DNA of 64,000 nucleotides from Erwinia sp. ErVv1 (lineage in GTDB: Bacteria; Pseudomonadota; Gammaproteobacteria; Enterobacterales; Enterobacteriaceae), in contig NZ_CDPK01000012.1 of assembly GCF_900068895.1 (NCBI RefSeq), positions 1-64,000 on the forward strand, in the 5' to 3' direction. The translations under genes and the position numbers were made by a program. The notes under the pieces are model-generated. The model had not been told where the DNA came from and made no database searches. It saw nothing but the letters and a program-made list of their open reading frames with translations. Numbering within the stretch: position 1 is the first letter of the stretch; the number at the start of each line of letters is the position of its first letter. Below, piece by piece: positions 51,585-61,161 of the stretch.

Positions 51585-52598
51585 CTAATTATATCCCTGC
51601 GGATTCGAACTCTGCCATTTCCAGGTATCACGCATCATCTGGTCGATACCGCGCGAAACGCGCCAGTTGAGCTCTTTGTCTGCCAGTGAGGCGTCGGCCC
51701 AGAAGGCGGCGAGATCGCCGTCGCGGCGAGGGGAAATCTGATAAGGAATGGTACGACCGCTGGCTTTCTCGAAGGCCTTAACCATTTCCAGGACCGAATA
51801 TCCTACGCCCGCCCCAAGGTTATAGGCTTTATAGCCGCTGATGGACGCAATGTGATCCAGCGCTTTAAGGTGACCTTCGGCAAGATCCATCACGTGGATG
51901 TAGTCACGCTCACCGGTGCCATCTTTGGTGGGATAGTCACCGCCAAAAATATTCACCTTTTCCAGTCGGCCAATGGCCACCTGGGCGATATAGGGCAGCA
52001 GGTTGTTTGGGATGCCGTTAGGATCTTCCCCAATCTGACCAGACTCGTGTGCGCCAACCGGGTTGAAGTAGCGCAGCGCAATGGTTTTGAATTCCGGGTT
52101 GGCCTTCGCAAAGTCGCGCAGGATGAATTCGACCATCAGTTTCGAGGTGCCGTACGGGCTGGTTGTGCCGCCGATTGGCGTAGTTTCCACATAGGGAACC
52201 GGCGCATCCGCGCCGTACACCGTGGCGGAAGAGCTAAAAATAAACTGATTGACACCAGCGGCGCGCATCTCTTCCAGCAGGATAAGGGTGCCGGTCACGT
52301 TATTTTGATAGTACTCCAGCGGCATACGGGTCGATTCGCCTACGGCTTTAAGGCCGGCGAAGTGGATCACCGCAGAGATATCATGCTGGGTAAAGAGATT
52401 GCGCAGGCAGGCGCGGTCGAGGATGTCACCTTCAATGAAAGTGGCTTTTTTACCCGCCAGCTTTTCTACCCGGCTGAGGGATTCGCGCGAAGCGTTGATC
52501 AGGTTGTCCAGTACTACCACGTCGTCGCCGCGCTCAAGCAGCGTCAAAACCGTATGGGAACCGATGTAACCCGCCCCGCCCGTGACTAAAATAGCCAT
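51585..52598 (-). CDS. galE: UDP-glucose 4-epimerase
   Basis: 337 residues from the ATG at 52598, eight bases after AAGGAG; the longer open frame into the galF gap is spurious. Extended [41 protein letters not shown], active-site YGTSKLMVE, RYFNPVGAHESG, and GERDYIHVMDLAEGH. It supplies UDP-galactose, a main component of amylovoran and stewartan. It follows galF by 52 bases, apparently as the distal gene of the EPS gene group. Confidence 0.97.
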   Translation of the reverse strand: MAILVTGGAGYIGSHTVLTLLERGDDVVVLDNLINASRESLSRVEKLAGKKATFIEGDILDRACLRNLFTQHDISAVIHFAGLKAVGESTRMPLEYYQNNVTGTLILLEEMRAAGVNQFIFSSSATVYGADAPVPYVETTPIGGTTSPYGTSKLMVEFILRDFAKANPEFKTIALRYFNPVGAHESGQIGEDPNGIPNNLLPYIAQVAIGRLEKVNIFGGDYPTKDGTGERDYIHVMDLAEGHLKALDHIASISGYKAYNLGAGVGYSVLEMVKAFEKASGRTIPYQISPRRDGDLAAFWADASLADKELNWRVSRGIDQMMRDTWKWQSSNPQGYN

Positions 52599-52650
52599 GT
52601 TGACTCCTTGCAACCGCGCGCACTGGCGCGGCCATGTTCGAAATATCGGA

Positions 52651-53547
52651 TTATTTTGCCAGAATGGTCTGGACTGCCTCACGGAACTCACGGCCCTGGG
52701 CGTTGTTGCGTAAGCCCCAGGAAACAAAGGCTTTCATGTAGCCCAGTTTGCGTCCGCAGTCGAAGCTTGCGCCAGAAAGCTGGTGAGCGTCAACCGGCTG
52801 TTTCTTCGCAAGGCTGGCAATGGCATCGGTCAGCTGATAACGATCCCATGCGCCCGGCTCCAGATTTTCCAGTTCAGCCCAGATATCGGCAGACAGAACG
52901 TAACGACCCACGGCGGCCAGATCGGAGTTCAGCGTCTGCGGGTTTTCAGGCTTCTCAACGAAATCGACGATTTGGCTGACCTGGCCCGGGTTGTCCATCA
53001 CGTCGCGCGTTTTGATGACCGAGTATTCAGACAGGTCGGCTTCCGGCATATGATGCGCCAGCACCTGGCTGCGGCCGGTCTCTTCAAAGCGTGCAACCAT
53101 GGCGGCCAGGTTGTAGCGCAGTGGGTCAGCGGTAGAATCATCCAGCAGCACGTCAGGCAGCACGACCACAAACGCTTCGTCATGCAGCATCGGGCGGGCG
53201 CACAGGATAGAGTTAGCCAGGCCCAGCGGCTGAGGCTGGCGAACATTCATAATAGTGACGCCCGGTGGGCAGATTGACTGAACTTCGCTCAGCAGTGAAC
53301 GCTTTACGCGCGCTTCAAGCAGGGCTTCCAGTTCATAGGAAGTATCAAAATGGTTTTCAACCGCATTTTTGGAAGCGTGGGTGACCAGAACAATTTCCTT
53401 GATCCCTGCTGCCACGCATTCGTCGACGATGTACTGGATCATCGGCTTATCTACAATCGGCAGCATCTCTTTAGGAATGGCTTTTGTAGCAGGGAGCATG
53501 TGCATACCCAGACCCGCAACGGGGATAACTGCTTTAAGCTTGGTCAT
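52651..53547 (-). CDS. galF: GalF, UTP-glucose-1-phosphate uridylyltransferase-like subunit
   Basis: 298 residues from the ATG at 53547. [32 protein letters not shown] has the GalF-specific Met-His where GalU has Thr-Arg in the nucleotide site. [44 protein letters not shown] and [13 protein letters not shown] follow. GalF is thought to modulate GalU and UDP-glucose levels. It is separated from wzx by a bidirectional terminator, so probably has its own promoter. Confidence 0.94.
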   Translation of the reverse strand: MTKLKAVIPVAGLGMHMLPATKAIPKEMLPIVDKPMIQYIVDECVAAGIKEIVLVTHASKNAVENHFDTSYELEALLEARVKRSLLSEVQSICPPGVTIMNVRQPQPLGLANSILCARPMLHDEAFVVVLPDVLLDDSTADPLRYNLAAMVARFEETGRSQVLAHHMPEADLSEYSVIKTRDVMDNPGQVSQIVDFVEKPENPQTLNSDLAAVGRYVLSADIWAELENLEPGAWDRYQLTDAIASLAKKQPVDAHQLSGASFDCGRKLGYMKAFVSWGLRNNAQGREFREAVQTILAK

Positions 53548-53653
53548 AATTTTTCCATATAAATGAAGTAAAAAGCGTTCAATCATTATGCATTAAAGAG
53601 ATGCCGTGGAAGTATAATCTTAATCTGAAAATTTTCCCCCGCTGGTACTAAAA

Positions 53654-53685
53654 AAAAAGGCAACCGCCTGAGCGATCGCCTTTTT
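53654..53685. terminator. Bidirectional terminator between wzx and galF
   Basis: AAAAAGGC (53654-53661) pairs with GCCTTTTT (53678-53685), with an inner CGC/GCG hairpin; T-runs result in both directions. It is 22 bases past the wzx stop and likely ends the EPS operon transcript. Confidence 0.8.
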
Positions 53686-53707
53686 ATTATTGTCCAACTC
53701 AAATTTA

Positions 53708-55048
53708 TTAAAACCAGCCGCTAAACCACTCCGGCATAATAAACAAATTGTAGTAGCTGACCAGCGCCATTATGCCGACAAACACCACTGAAACCGAGAC
53801 CCACTGTCGGGCATACGGGATAAAGCGGATGCCAATCACCGGCTTAATAAAGAATGGATGGGCAAAGGCCGAAATGAGCACCTGAGAAATTGACAGCGTC
53901 AGCGCCACATACCAGACGTTGGGGTAGATCCAGGTGGTGGCCAGCACCAGCACCACAATGATGCTTGCCACAATATTCCAGTAAAACTCGACGTTAGTCC
54001 GTCCGTTTGCCTGCGAAATTGCGCCCGTCAGGCCGCCCATTGGACGCAGCATGCCGAAGAGAAGCATCAGCGGTATCAGGTGGCCGACGGCTTCATGTGC
54101 GCTGCCATAAAGCACCCGCACGATCACCGGTGAAAGGATGCCGATCGCCAGATACATCAGGCTGCTAAACAGCATGATGGCCAGCGTGCCTTTCAGGAAC
54201 AGTTTCTGAAGCTGCGCCGGTTCATGCTGCTTTTCAGCAAAGCGCGGCAGCGCCAGGCGGTTTATCACTGGCGTAACCAGCTTAAGTGGCTGAAGCACCA
54301 GCTCTTTTGCCAGAGAATAGACCCCCAGCATATCGGCTCCCATTACCTTACCCACAATCAGGGAGTCGGCCTGAGTACGCAGCTGATTTATCGTCTGGGA
54401 ACCGAGCTGATAGACACCATATTTAATCGAACTAAAAAAAGTGGCTTTATCAAATTCAAAGGTGGGTCGCCAGGCTTTATCGCCAAACCAAATCATGCAC
54501 AGAATACGCATGGCGGCATTTGAAAACAGCCCCAAAATAACGGCGGCAACGTTGAGGGAGGTAAACCAGAGCATGGCAACGGTAAATATAAATGCCAGGA
54601 ATTTGGTGACCATCTCTATTTTCGCCAGCAGCACCATCTTTTTGGCTTTAATAAAATGAGCCTGATATTGCGACAGCGAACCCAGCACCAGAAAGTTCAG
54701 ACTGGTTAGCATAATCAGTCCGGTCAGCTGAGGAATATGATAGAAATGCGCGATAGGCCAGGCGATGGCGATCAGCAGCAGCCCGGTTATCAGGCTCAGC
54801 AGGACGTTGACCCAGTAGATGGTGCTCTGCTCTTTCCGGGTGATGTTCTGGCGATGCACGATATAGCTGCTCATCCCCATATCCTGCAACACCATCGCTA
54901 CCGCCAGAATGGCGTTGATAATAGCCAGAACGCCCAGTTCGTGGGCCTCCAGCCTGCGGGCCAGCACGCCCAGCTGCACGACCTGTAATACGGCGGCGAA
55001 ACAGGTACCGCCAAACAGCCAGGCGGCCTGATGTTTTAAACTACTCAC
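53708..55048 (-). CDS. wzx: Exopolysaccharide repeat-unit flippase (AmsL/Wzx)
   Basis: 446 residues with about 12-14 hydrophobic segments, polysaccharide-transporter (PST/MOP) family. N-terminal SLKHQAAWLFGGTCFAAVLQVVQLGVLARRL and QLRTQADSLIVGKVMGADMLGVYSLAKEL are typical of Wzx proteins of amylovoran/stewartan clusters. It flips lipid-linked repeat units across the inner membrane. The GTG start overlaps the amsK stop (GTGA). It is last gene of the operon. Confidence 0.9.
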   Translation of the reverse strand: MSSLKHQAAWLFGGTCFAAVLQVVQLGVLARRLEAHELGVLAIINAILAVAMVLQDMGMSSYIVHRQNITRKEQSTIYWVNVLLSLITGLLLIAIAWPIAHFYHIPQLTGLIMLTSLNFLVLGSLSQYQAHFIKAKKMVLLAKIEMVTKFLAFIFTVAMLWFTSLNVAAVILGLFSNAAMRILCMIWFGDKAWRPTFEFDKATFFSSIKYGVYQLGSQTINQLRTQADSLIVGKVMGADMLGVYSLAKELVLQPLKLVTPVINRLALPRFAEKQHEPAQLQKLFLKGTLAIMLFSSLMYLAIGILSPVIVRVLYGSAHEAVGHLIPLMLLFGMLRPMGGLTGAISQANGRTNVEFYWNIVASIIVVLVLATTWIYPNVWYVALTLSISQVLISAFAHPFFIKPVIGIRFIPYARQWVSVSVVFVGIMALVSYYNLFIMPEWFSGWF

Positions 55049-56268
55049 GCAAGTTGCTCCAAAAGCTGTGCCAGCTGGCGATAAGCAATATGCTGATTGA
55101 ACTCGGTTTCTACCCTGGCGCGTGCGGCCGCAACGACCGGTGCCACGTCAATATCGCTTTTCGCCAGTTTGAACAGGATATCACTTAATGCTTTCGCATC
55201 GCCTTCCGGCGCCAGCCAGCCTGAGACGTTATTTTCAATGAGCTCAGGAATGCCGCTATGATCGGTTGAGACCACGGGTAAGCCTACGGCCATGGCTTCC
55301 ATCAGGGCAACCGGAATACCCTCCATATCGCCGTCAGCAGCGGTCAGGGAAGGCAGCAGGAAGATGTCGGCTTCATCCAGGTAGCGCTTGATCTCTTCCT
55401 GGGGTTTAAATCCGACCATTTTCACGCAGTCTTCCAGCTGTGCCGTACGAATGGTGTCACGCAGTGTCTCTTCCAGGTCACCGTTACCGATGATGGTATA
55501 TTCAAAATTCGCGCCCTGTGCCTTAAGGTATTTGCAGGCCTCAACGGCGACCCCCAGACCTTTTTTCTCGGTCAGACGTGCGACAGAGACGATACGCAGC
55601 GGCGAGTGCAGCGACTCACGCTCTTTCAGATTGAATTTCTCTGGCTCAATGCCCATGCGCGTCACGTGAATTTTTTCAGGCGGACAGCCCATGGCAATCA
55701 GTTTGTTTTCCCACAGATGGCTGATAGGCAGCATCAGTTCGGACTGACGGAACAGGTTGGCATAGTCCTGCTTATGCTCCTCAAGAATATGCCGGCGGGA
55801 AATATCCGCACCGTGGAATACGGTCGCCTGTTTGCCCCGTAGCACATTTAGTTCCCGCAGCTTATTCGCCAGCGCACCGGCGTAGCCGAAGTGCACCAGG
55901 AAAATATCGGCGGTAAAGGTCTTCTTCGCATGGGCAACGATGGCAGGCAGCAGAAGCTTGCTGGACTGCGCGCCATAGCGCCCGATATTGAAGGATTTCA
56001 ATGTGGTCAGGCTGAGGATTTTCGGCAGCACAATCTGCAGGCGCTGCTTCAGCTTGTCCGCGTTGCTCACCTTCTCTTCCGGCAGCAGATAGTGCGTTTT
56101 TTCTGCCAGATTGTAGCGATCGAATGCGCCATGGCGGTTCACCAGATCGCCAGGGAAGACGGAGATGATCTCCACGTCATAGCCGCTGTCGATAAAATGG
56201 ATGACCTGATTGAGCACGAAGGTCTCTGACGAGACCGGAAATCGCATTGTGAAGAATGTAAGTTTCAT
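55045..56268 (-). CDS. amsK: GT4 glycosyltransferase AmsK
   Basis: A 407-residue GT-B enzyme. N-terminal acceptor half begins FFTMRFPVSSETFVLNQV, with HGADISRR near residue 155. Donor half: VSVARLTEKKGLGVAVEACKYLK, the EX7E motif in DMEGIPVALMEAMAVGLPVVSTDHSGIPELI, and SGWLAPEGD. It is the AmsK/WceK-like galactosyltransferase of the EPS repeat unit, by position between amsJ and wzx. It starts four bases after the amsJ stop. Confidence 0.87.
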   Translation of the reverse strand: MKLTFFTMRFPVSSETFVLNQVIHFIDSGYDVEIISVFPGDLVNRHGAFDRYNLAEKTHYLLPEEKVSNADKLKQRLQIVLPKILSLTTLKSFNIGRYGAQSSKLLLPAIVAHAKKTFTADIFLVHFGYAGALANKLRELNVLRGKQATVFHGADISRRHILEEHKQDYANLFRQSELMLPISHLWENKLIAMGCPPEKIHVTRMGIEPEKFNLKERESLHSPLRIVSVARLTEKKGLGVAVEACKYLKAQGANFEYTIIGNGDLEETLRDTIRTAQLEDCVKMVGFKPQEEIKRYLDEADIFLLPSLTAADGDMEGIPVALMEAMAVGLPVVSTDHSGIPELIENNVSGWLAPEGDAKALSDILFKLAKSDIDVAPVVAAARARVETEFNQHIAYRQLAQLLEQLA

Positions 56269-56272
56269 CGGT

Positions 56273-57523
56273 TCACCCTAAATGTCTGACGACGTCTGCG
56301 GTAATGTTGTTACCCAGAACTCTCTCCTGCTCAACCGCGAGATCAACCTGCTGTTTTACGGCGTCGTAATTGTCCAGAATGCTGTTAACCCGGGTGATGA
56401 TGCTGCCATCCATCAGGCTTTTCACATCCGTTGCCATCTCTGGCAGGCCCAGCTGGTTCATCACACCCAGAGATTTGTGCTCATAGTTGATCGCCACGGC
56501 GGGGGTGCCAAAGTTCATGGAGATAATGGCCGAGTGCAGTCGGGTGCCGATGGTCAGATGGGATTCGCCAAGCAGTATCCCCAGCTCCAGGTCGTTAAAC
56601 TCATCCATGATCACGTGATACTGATCTTTCTGCACAATGCGGTCGCGCAGCGTCATCGCCACCATACGGTCATCTTTGTTGTAGCTGTCAATGCCGGTGC
56701 AGGTGGAGAGGGCAACGACCTGATAGCCCCGGTCGATCACCGCATTAATCACCTTAGCAAACGCCTCTTCGTACTCCTGTTGCGTGACGCCCAGACGCTT
56801 ATCAAAGGGAGCCAGTTCGCGCACGGTTATGGCGACGGTTTTTTTCGCGGCAATCAGGTTCTGCCAGTGCTGCAGGTTATGGCTGGGATTTTCAACGCTG
56901 CGGGCGCGAACCAGGAAGGCGGTATCCGCACCGGAGACCACCTTTTCCGTGGTGATGCTGCCCTTTTTCATCATTTCAAGACTGACGCTTTCACGCAGAA
57001 CCAGGCTGTTAACGCGCGAGAAAACGAAGTTGGCAATCTCGTTAAATCTCTCTTTCTGGAATGGCCCGACGCTGTGCCCGATCATATAAATCGGCTTCTT
57101 TGCCAGCAGCGCGCAGAGCGAATGTTCAAACTGGAGCGGCCCATACAGGTCAACGAAAAACGAGCCGCCGACCTGAATAATCGCATCGTATTGCTTAAGA
57201 CGGTTGGTAAATTCCTGGAGATATTTTGGCACGGGAAAAGATTTAAACAGCCCGCTGCCGCTGATGTGCGCCATCATAATTTTTGGCATCAGGCGGCGTT
57301 TGATTTTATCGGTCAGGCTATTTTTGCCCTTCTTTGTTTCAAGAAAGAGCTCATCCGGCATGACCGTCTGCTGTAGCAGATAGCCAGAGCTGGTTGGATA
57401 GCGACTGATGATATCAATGTCCAGATCGTTCCTTGCGAGGTTAAGCGAGTCGATAAGACCGCGTAAAATAGCGCCATCACCACGATTTCCACATGTATGA
57501 TTGCCAACTAATAAAATCTTCAT
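56273..57523 (-). CDS. amsJ: Polysaccharide pyruvyl transferase AmsJ
   Basis: 416 residues of the PssK/CsaB-type pyruvyl transferase family: LLVGNHTCGNRGDGAILRGLID (about 3-24), IQVGGSFFVDLYGPLQFEHSLCA, VGPFQKERF, and the C-terminal LTIGTRLHSAIISMNFGTPAVAINYEHKS. It adds pyruvate ketals to the repeat unit, as in amylovoran and stewartan. GGAG precedes the ATG. A 191-base gap separates it from amsF, the only sizeable gap in this stretch. Confidence 0.93.
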   Translation of the reverse strand: MKILLVGNHTCGNRGDGAILRGLIDSLNLARNDLDIDIISRYPTSSGYLLQQTVMPDELFLETKKGKNSLTDKIKRRLMPKIMMAHISGSGLFKSFPVPKYLQEFTNRLKQYDAIIQVGGSFFVDLYGPLQFEHSLCALLAKKPIYMIGHSVGPFQKERFNEIANFVFSRVNSLVLRESVSLEMMKKGSITTEKVVSGADTAFLVRARSVENPSHNLQHWQNLIAAKKTVAITVRELAPFDKRLGVTQQEYEEAFAKVINAVIDRGYQVVALSTCTGIDSYNKDDRMVAMTLRDRIVQKDQYHVIMDEFNDLELGILLGESHLTIGTRLHSAIISMNFGTPAVAINYEHKSLGVMNQLGLPEMATDVKSLMDGSIITRVNSILDNYDAVKQQVDLAVEQERVLGNNITADVVRHLG

Positions 57524-57714
57524 AACAACTCCAGAAAAATTTTTGTAATTTTACAAACCGTCACTAACCATAAGTGGTTAATTAATAAGTATAATTGTTC
57601 AAAATACCTGCCAGAACACCCATCAATACTGCCTCGCCACTTAATCCATCCGCGATCCGCAACCTGCCGACTGACTCGCTGATGCCGGGCGGCACTCTGG
57701 CCGCCCCTTTTTTG
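57524..57714. other. amsF-amsJ intergenic region with hairpin
   Basis: 191 bases. GGGCGGC / GCCGCCC (57687-57693 with 57700-57706) is directly followed by TTTTTT on the plus strand, terminator-like for antisense transcription; on the operon's strand the A-run precedes the stem, so it should not terminate it. It lies right after the amsF stop and may instead protect or partition the operon mRNA. The rest shows no gene. Confidence 0.6.
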
Positions 57715-59931
57715 TTACCCTTTCAATGCAAAATAAGGCACGGCAACCTGTTTGCCGTTAATCACCATCGACACATAGCCTTCGGCCTGTGAGGTATTTA
57801 CCTCTTCAGCTTTTAACAGCCGTGATTCCAGCAGCACATCGCCCTGCTCGTTAGCCCCAATCCCGGCTTTGCCGTTGTGCAGGGTGAAGCGCTGTAACGC
57901 CTGATGAGCATTTCCGCCTGAAGGCTTATCTGCAAAGGCCATTTTGCTGTCGAACCGTGCGCATTTGCCGGTCATAAACCGGTCCCGGGCGGTCGACTTC
58001 ATCAGTACGCCAGCGGATGCCAGCCAGCCGGCCAGCTTGACGTAAACGCGGGTATCGGTGTCATAGGGCGTTTCGTACATCACATCGAGGATCGGGCTGG
58101 CCCCTTCTGCATGCCAGCTGGCTTCGAATTTATGTGCTTTACGCTGCAGGCTGATTATGGCCTTGCCGCCGGTGGTTTTGCCGTCCACCACCTGGTTCAG
58201 CAGGCTCTTATCGGTGCCGTTGCTGTACGAGGACTGGCCGAAAATTTCGATTTCCCAGTTGTCGCCGACGTCGGGCGTAAAGATATTGCCCAGCTCATAC
58301 CACTTTTCCTGATTGGTATTGTTGATGATGCGATAGCGCGACGTCAGGTAGTTGTACTTCATGCTGCCGTCAACGGCGATGCCGTAGGACTCCACGCGCG
58401 TTGAGCCTCGCTCATAGGCGCTCAGCCATTCGTGATCGCCCAGCGAGTTGTCGATCCAGCTTCCGGCCTGCAAATTGGTCTGGCGCATATTCAGGCGCGA
58501 ATTGTGGGCTATCAGCGGATTCGGGCAGGTTTCCAGGCTCAGGGCATCAATGATCCACTGGCCGTTGGAAATGTTGCCCGGATGTTCGGAGTGCTCAATC
58601 CAGCCGTTATGGATCAGTGACTGACCGCAGCGCTCAAGGTTAAGCACCATCCCTTTGGTACAGTATTGAGCATTGAAGTTTGAGAGCTCGATCGCCGTGC
58701 TGTGGTCCCACTTGCCTTTCGGCAGGTTTGACCAGACGGACTTGATCACATCGCCGGTACAGCGCAGGGCGTACCACTGGTCGATTTTACAATCGAGCGT
58801 ATCCATCAGACTGAGTGAGGTGCCGCCGACCTGGACAAAACGCAGGCAGGCGCCGCGGAAGAACTGTCCGCCTTTGCAGGTATTGTTAAAGAAGCCCTGC
58901 CCATTGTCCTTTACGTCGGTACGACCGTTAAAGTTCAGGTTGCTGACTTCCACCCAGCGGGCGTTAACCTGGAAAACAAACCCGGGTTTGCCGTCGGAGA
59001 CGATATTGGTGGCCGGGAAGTAGCCGAAGTTGACCATGGCCCCACAGACGCGGAAAAAGCGCGTCTGCTCGCCGGAGAAATCACAGGCGCTGACGAAGAA
59101 GTCACCGGCGGGAAACTGAATGCAGATCTGCTGGTTGGCCTTTTGCGACCAGGCATACATCGCTTTGATGGCCGGTGCCGCGTCGGTTTTACCGTCGTCG
59201 ATGGCACCAAAATCAAACAGCGTCAGGCGGTTGAAGTCGTCAACCACGCGCCGCCAGTGGAAATCGGTCCCGGAGAAAATCACCCCGCCGTCATCCGGCG
59301 CAGCGCTCAGGCTGCCGACGAACTCGCCACCGCCCTGCTCCAGCCCGTTATGCCAGCTGCTGAGCTTAACCTTGGCCCCTTCGAACAGCGGACGCGTTTT
59401 TCGCAGATCGTCAACGGAGGCGATTTCGCCAATCAGCTGATAACCGGCGGGCTGCGACAGGCGCTTACTGAAGGTATTTGCCCCCGGATGGCTGACGTCA
59501 GGAATATTGAACAGAACGTTTCCGCCATCATCCACCACCGCCATGGAGTGCGCGGGCGTGGCAATCAGCGCGCCGTTATCGGCGATAAACTTCTGAAAGG
59601 TCCCCTCGTTGAGCGCAATAGGCTGTTCAATCTTAGAGAGCTTACCGCTGGCGTTACGCAGGAAAACATCCGTCAGGTTAGCTGACTGAGTCGGATCGGT
59701 GCCGACTTTACCAATGTACAGCTTGCCACTGAAGTTTTTCCAAAAGCGGTCAGGCATGGTGTAGATATTTTCAGGCGTCAGGATCGGGACGTCTTCTTTA
59801 GGCAGATCGCTTACCGGTACCTCTTTCAGCGACACGGCGGGCTCTTTTCTGGCAGCCTGACTCGAGAACGAGCTTACCGAAAGGGCGGCGAAAATGGATG
59901 AGAATGCGGTAATTACTTCTCTTCTTTTCAT
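57715..59931 (-). CDS. amsF: AmsF-like exopolysaccharide protein with phage tailspike-like architecture
   Basis: 738 residues. N-terminal export signal (KRREVITAFSSIFAALSVSSFSSQA). Residues about 55-150 (NIYTMPDRFW, GKLYIGKVGTDP, VFLRNASGKL, HSMAVVDDGGNVLF) resemble the head-binding domain of P22-like tailspikes. At 232-252, TLFDFGAIDDGKTDAAPAIK is the pectate-lyase-type beta-helix opening, and the following 300 residues have short strand/turn repeats. The C-terminal domain has AmsF-like ending VAVPYFALKG. In amylovoran and stewartan clusters the homologue (AmsF/WceF) is a periplasmic protein thought to process the polymer. Homology to a phage depolymerase suggests capture of a phage gene. 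Confidence 0.9.
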   Translation of the reverse strand: MKRREVITAFSSIFAALSVSSFSSQAARKEPAVSLKEVPVSDLPKEDVPILTPENIYTMPDRFWKNFSGKLYIGKVGTDPTQSANLTDVFLRNASGKLSKIEQPIALNEGTFQKFIADNGALIATPAHSMAVVDDGGNVLFNIPDVSHPGANTFSKRLSQPAGYQLIGEIASVDDLRKTRPLFEGAKVKLSSWHNGLEQGGGEFVGSLSAAPDDGGVIFSGTDFHWRRVVDDFNRLTLFDFGAIDDGKTDAAPAIKAMYAWSQKANQQICIQFPAGDFFVSACDFSGEQTRFFRVCGAMVNFGYFPATNIVSDGKPGFVFQVNARWVEVSNLNFNGRTDVKDNGQGFFNNTCKGGQFFRGACLRFVQVGGTSLSLMDTLDCKIDQWYALRCTGDVIKSVWSNLPKGKWDHSTAIELSNFNAQYCTKGMVLNLERCGQSLIHNGWIEHSEHPGNISNGQWIIDALSLETCPNPLIAHNSRLNMRQTNLQAGSWIDNSLGDHEWLSAYERGSTRVESYGIAVDGSMKYNYLTSRYRIINNTNQEKWYELGNIFTPDVGDNWEIEIFGQSSYSNGTDKSLLNQVVDGKTTGGKAIISLQRKAHKFEASWHAEGASPILDVMYETPYDTDTRVYVKLAGWLASAGVLMKSTARDRFMTGKCARFDSKMAFADKPSGGNAHQALQRFTLHNGKAGIGANEQGDVLLESRLLKAEEVNTSQAEGYVSMVINGKQVAVPYFALKG

Positions 59932-60016
59932 TGATGGAATCCCATAGTCAATGTGCCCCTGGAGGCGTGAATGTGTGTCCCAAAGGCATTGCCCGGCATA
60001 CCAGAAACCGGTGACA

Positions 60017-61051
60017 TTACACCAGTGAAAGCCAGCTCTCTTTAATGACCTTGCCGTCGAATTTCAGCGAGGTTTCGACTGTTTTCGCGCTCATGGCAAA
60101 AAACAGCGCATCGTTATGTGCGAGCTGGTTCATTTTTTCAATAAAAGCGGTCCGATCATTCATCGCGACCAGAAATCCGTCCTGACTGTCGTTAATAATT
60201 TCCTGCGGACCCGTCGGGCAGTCATAGGCGACAACCGGCAGCGCCCAGGACTTGGCCTCGAGCAGCACCAGCGGTAGCCCCTCATAGCGCGAGGTCATCA
60301 ATGCCATATCGCTGTCGCGGTAGTAGTCGTTGATGTTGGATACCTTGCCGACGAAGTTAACGCTGTCGGTAATCTTAAGCGTCGCCGCTTTGGCCAACAG
60401 TTCGCTTTTTAACTCACCGTCGCCCGCAATCACCAGCTTCCAGTCAGGGTTGGTGGCGGCAAAGCCCTGCCAGACGTCCAGCAGCAGGTCGAAACCTTTC
60501 TGATGATCGAGACGGCCAACCGCCAGCGCCTGGCGGTGCCGCACGCTGCGCTGATGATTTTTATACACCACGGGGTTGGGGATAGTCTGGCTGGCGATGC
60601 CCCAGCGGGTAAAGACGCTGCGGTCTTTGTCGGTCAGCACGATGACGCGGTCGTAATAGCGTAAAAAGAGGTACTTGAGGAATTTGATCGGCTTGCCGAA
60701 GGAGTTAATTGCAATATGCTCGCAGGCGTAGGCCTTTGACGTTTTCTTTTTGCGCGCCAGCAGGCTGTAGAGAGCAAACATTACGCTCAGGCGCCCCATA
60801 CTGATCAGGAAAACCGCATCAAACCCTTCCTGATTAATGCGCTGCACCGCGCTGCGAATAGGATTCTTCACGCCGGCAAAGCTGACGATCTCTTTCACTT
60901 TTTCAAACGGATAAAAGGGCTGACCGGATCCTTCCAGCGAATAGACGGTCACCTGATGCGCGTCGCCCAGACATTCGGACATAAAGTTGCAAATGTTTTC
61001 CGTTCCGGCATAGGAGTAGGCGTCTTTAATCACCAGCACTATTTTTTTCAT
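60017..61051 (-). CDS. GT4 glycosyltransferase (AmsD-like)
   Basis: A 344-residue GT-B enzyme: VLVIKDAYSYAGTENICNFM at the N-terminus, TIPNPVVYK linker, donor half AVGRLDHQKGFDLLLDVWQGF, EX7E in SRYEGLPLVLLEAKSWALPVVAYDCPTGPQEII. By similarity of layout it matches AmsD in amylovoran clusters, adding a galactose or glucose to the repeat unit. It lies between the GT2 gene and amsF, with gaps of 85 and 110 bases. Confidence 0.87.
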   Translation of the reverse strand: MKKIVLVIKDAYSYAGTENICNFMSECLGDAHQVTVYSLEGSGQPFYPFEKVKEIVSFAGVKNPIRSAVQRINQEGFDAVFLISMGRLSVMFALYSLLARKKKTSKAYACEHIAINSFGKPIKFLKYLFLRYYDRVIVLTDKDRSVFTRWGIASQTIPNPVVYKNHQRSVRHRQALAVGRLDHQKGFDLLLDVWQGFAATNPDWKLVIAGDGELKSELLAKAATLKITDSVNFVGKVSNINDYYRDSDMALMTSRYEGLPLVLLEAKSWALPVVAYDCPTGPQEIINDSQDGFLVAMNDRTAFIEKMNQLAHNDALFFAMSAKTVETSLKFDGKVIKESWLSLV

Positions 61052-61161
61052 CGCGAAGTCATCACCTTAATCACATCAATGTTAAATACCTGGTGCTACA
61101 AAGAATTTTCGCACCAGGCGGGCTTAGCCTGTGCCCAACTGAAACGTTTCAGTCTGCAACG

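Noticed and set aside
51852-52589. 245-codon plus-strand frame opposite galE
   Set aside because: Antisense to a fully conserved galE; no ribosome site or recognisable product.
56282-57376. 364-codon plus-strand open frame opposite amsJ
   Set aside because: It is an antisense shadow of the clearly conserved pyruvyl transferase gene; low-complexity, His/Gln-rich translation without family features.
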